A stretch of DNA of 64,000 nucleotides from Amorphochlora amoebiformis (taxonomy: Eukaryota; Cercozoa; Chlorarachniophyceae). The stretch lies in assembly GCA_054601695.1 (NCBI GenBank), contig BAAHQB010000123.1:62001-126000 (forward strand), read 5' to 3'. A program made the position numbers and the translations under genes. This document shows positions 46,100 to 64,000 of the stretch, in pieces. Numbering within the stretch: the stretch's first letter is position 1; each line of letters begins with the position of its first letter. The notes beneath the pieces were generated by a model. It was given only the letters and a program-made list of their open reading frames with translations, had not been told where the DNA came from and searched no databases.

Positions 46100-46134
46100 G
46101 TGTGTGTGTGTGTGTATCTACATGCAGAAATAGC

Positions 46135-46190
<56 letters not shown>

Positions 46191-46193
46191 CTA

Positions 46194-46230
<37 letters not shown>

Positions 46231-46515
46231 TATAATCCATATAAATGCATGCATGTATAAACACAATTATATTTTAAACACTTATTCTTATATACCCCAT
46301 TTTAAACACTTGATCTTATATACCCCCCATACGTACCCGTAGAAGAGGAGAGAAATAGACACAGAATAAAAAAAAAATGTCAGGAGTCCGGTGAGATTGA
46401 GGAAAAAAAAATGGAACAAACGGGATTCGAACCAGGATTGTTTGAGGGTCCGCGGCAAGCGTCATCACATTCTTCTGAACACTTTCTGCGATCTGTTCAC
46501 ATGATAGGGGTACTG
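44528..46515 (-). CDS. Scattered exons of an unresolved minus-strand gene
   Basis: Exon-like blocks with splice sites lie on the minus strand. About 46510-46425 encodes [20 protein letters not shown]. 45893-45758 encodes [19 protein letters not shown] and continues to a stop, or ends at a donor at GTACCC. About 45505-45445 encodes [19 protein letters not shown]. About 45300-45240 encodes [17 protein letters not shown]. 44570-44528 encodes [16 protein letters not shown] could not chain them with confident phases and do not recognise the product. They may be one gene or several. Confidence 0.3.
45184..45231. repeat. Short interstitial TTAGGG-like array
   Basis: About seven degenerate TTAGGG/TTAGGTTT units on the + strand. 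Confidence 0.9.
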
Positions 46516-46590
46516 TTTGCGTTAACACACGTCGGGGTGGAAAAATTAATTCTTGATGTTTGTTCTAGATCGAGTGTATGTATATGTATG

Positions 46591-46634
<44 letters not shown>

Positions 46635-46655
46635 GTATATATATATATATATATA

Positions 46656-46688
<33 letters not shown>

Positions 46689-46836
46689 CTATATGTGTGT
46701 GTACTTGTACTAATATGTATGTACTTTCCTATGTATATTTTCATAAATGTATATATATATATAGATACATATACATATATATATACTTATATAATATATA
46801 TATATATATGTATCTATAAAAATTGTATAATATTAG

Positions 46837-46870
<34 letters not shown>

Positions 46871-46875
46871 CATAA

Positions 46876-46917
<42 letters not shown>

Positions 46918-47238
46918 TTGTGTGTGTGTGTGTATGTATACATGTAAGAGAGAACCTGTAGATAGCCGTAACCGCCTGTCAAAATTCCCTCTTGTCTATT
47001 TGGGAATAACAATTCTTATATCTTTATACATATATACATATATATATATATATACATATATATACATATATATACATATATATATCTGTATTTATATATA
47101 TATACATATATATATATATATGCAATATATATATATATATATATGTATATATGTCTGTATTGATATATATATATATATAGATATATATATATAAATATAA
47201 ACATATATGTTATTTACATGAATCTTCATGTAATATTA

Positions 47239-47277
<39 letters not shown>

Positions 47278-47280
47278 CAC
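45895..47280. repeat. (AT)n-dominated region with small unique islands
   Basis: Mostly (TA)n at 45900-46230 and 46570-47280. The unique island at 46240-46560 contains an exon-like frame (listed above) and a TTCGAA arm-like word that is not a tRNA. Confidence 0.8.
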
Positions 47281-47384
47281 GCATAGACACGTGAAATACA
47301 TATGCATCTAGCATCTAGCATCTATCATATAGCATCTAGCATCTAGCATCTCTAGCATCTCTAGCAACCTTGTGGTATGAGCAA

Positions 47385-47458
<74 letters not shown>

Positions 47459-47640
47459 CACGCATAGACACGTGAAACACACATGCATCTAGCATCTAGC
47501 ATCTAGCATCTAGCATCTAGCATCTAGCATCTAGCATCTAGCATCTAGCATCTAGCATCTAGCATCTAGCTACCTAATGAAATACATATGCATCTAGCAT
47601 CTAGCATCTAGCATCTAGCTACCTTGTGGTATGAGAAAGC
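47269..47640. repeat. (CATCTAG)n minisatellite, duplicated with its flank
   Basis: Heptamer CATCTAG arrays at about 47305-47362, 47486-47570 and 47592-47620. The preceding flank ('gaaatatccacgcatagac') is duplicated at 47270-47288 and 47451-47469, and 'accttgtggtatgag' also occurs twice. Confidence 0.93.
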
Positions 47641-47689
47641 GTTCCATGCACACCGTAAATAACTAGTCTCTGAGACGCTGCTTTGAACT

Positions 47690-49210
<1,521 letters not shown>

Positions 49211-49282
49211 GTTGGTGTGTTTGTGGTATGCTTGTATAGTGACTTATGTGGATGTTTGTTTGTGGTTTGTGTATATATTAGC

Positions 49283-49313
<31 letters not shown>

Positions 49314-49352
49314 TCTATATATACATATGTATATATAGGTATGTATATCATG

Positions 49353-49387
<35 letters not shown>

Positions 49388-49437
49388 GTCTCTCCCTCTG
49401 TGTGAGTGGTTTATGCGTATATGGGCACGTGTATATG

Positions 49438-63382
<13,945 letters not shown>

Positions 63383-63474
63383 CTGAACGTACCCCGGAAT
63401 CGGGAGGAACAAGAGTTGAAATCAGAAATTGCACGAGGATAGGTATAGTCGGAGCGGCCCCATCTACACGGCAA

Positions 63475-63936
63475 GCATTCCTTATACCCATGTCATCTTT
63501 CTACTCCGAATATCTCAGGAACAATTACCCTAATATTCATTCCCCAGGGTTTTAGTGTAATTTCTACGCGCATATGAATATCATTTCTTTGTGAAGGGAA
63601 CCCCGTTTACAACGTATACGAGCGTGATTCGTCGTCGAGACAAGACAATCCAGAAGGGGTACGCACATTCGGCCCCAAGTCGTGGGTTTTAGAGGTCAAA
63701 AAAACACAAAAGTGGAATGGTGGTGCTCTACCTGTTTGTTACGACGATTAGCCGCTGTTTTTTATGAGGTTTACCGCCCCCACGCCTCGGCATCGTGGCC
63801 TGAGTGGCAAAGCCACGATCCGCCACGGCCGATTGCTCTCCTAGAAAATCACTTCACCTTCACCGATATCCCGGGATTCCTTGGGTATCCCGCGAAATCC
63901 CGATCGTCAACCTGGAATGGCGTCCTCCGTACTCCC
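63475..63936. other. Region between the first placed synthase exon and the rightmost gene
   Basis: Should contain the synthase 5' end. A minus-strand frame near 63690-63600 encodes RRRITLVYVVN, resembling the start of the GT20 fold, but its end phase does not join the exon at 63382. Near 63793-63820 an inverted repeat (ATCGTGGC ... GCCACGAT) could form a small hairpin. Confidence 0.4.
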
Positions 63937-64000
63937 TGCGAAGCGAAAAAGGGTAGCAATAACAGCCGATTTGAGGGTACGTGGCTGCCAATAATGGTGC
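63937..64000 (+). CDS. First exon of a further plus-strand gene, cut by the right edge
   Basis: ATG at 63937 opens MASSVLPAKRKRVAITADLR, followed by a good donor (GTACGTGG) at about 63979. The basic KRKR stretch could be a nuclear signal. Too short to identify. Confidence 0.4.

Noticed and set aside
46405-46450. Possible tRNA 3' half on the minus strand (GGTTCGAATCC with a downstream T-run)
   Set aside because: No matching acceptor stem, D-arm or anticodon arm can be folded upstream, and the T-stem has mismatches. More likely part of an exon-like frame.
47300-47625. CRISPR-like look of regularly spaced repeats
   Set aside because: CATCTAG heptamers are directly tandem with no spacers; the genome is eukaryotic.

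Overview
This window is nuclear DNA from a eukaryote. Protein-coding sequence lies in many short exons joined by GT-AG introns, often only 50-65 bases long. Many other introns, and the gaps between genes, are swollen with (AT)n/(TA)n microsatellite. Almost every long Tyr/Ile-rich reading frame is a read-through of (TA)n and is not a gene. Arrays of TTAGGG and of degenerate variants lie inside the window, so the telomere repeat is probably TTAGGG. The site-2 protease is of the bacterial/cyanobacterial type found in plastid-bearing lineages. Together these suggest a microbial alga or protist, perhaps a stramenopile; that is inference, and I cannot name the species.

Layout. (1) 3-3302, minus: a chromatin-reader-like protein with an MBD/FYR-like start, a Tudor-like module, a PHD finger, a Cys cluster and a KOW-like end, cut by the left edge. 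(2) 7550-12610, minus: a complete 11-exon M50 (RseP/ARASP-type) intramembrane metalloprotease, about 399 aa. (3) 12756-19438, plus: a 35-exon, 840-aa EF-hand plus cyclic-nucleotide phosphodiesterase, divergent from the protease across a 145-base promoter. (4) 20212-28813, minus: a protein of about 790 aa that I do not recognise, with a zinc finger split by an intron and a Q/N-rich exon; coiled-coil exons at 30078-32532 lie upstream on the same strand. (5) 33-46 kb: a probable plus-strand exon pair (33.1-33.8 kb), a small 160-aa minus gene (34269-36627) and several isolated exon-like islands. (6) 49481-63382, minus: trehalose-6-phosphate synthase (GT20), of which 23 internal exons can be joined in phase. 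(7) 63937 to the right edge, plus: the first exon of another gene.

For the protease, the phosphodiesterase and most of the synthase I joined exons by hand. Intron phases agree at each junction, and the joined lengths are whole numbers of codons, which supports the models strongly.

The most unusual signal is structural. In at least nine introns, the edge of the neighbouring exon with its splice site has been copied one to five times into that same intron, separated by (AT)n. Donor edges are copied downstream and acceptor edges upstream, without exception in the cases found. Intron-borne telomere-like arrays (one starting 16 bases and another a few bases inside a donor), (CG)n blocks and several minisatellites add to an intron landscape that appears to grow by local duplication.
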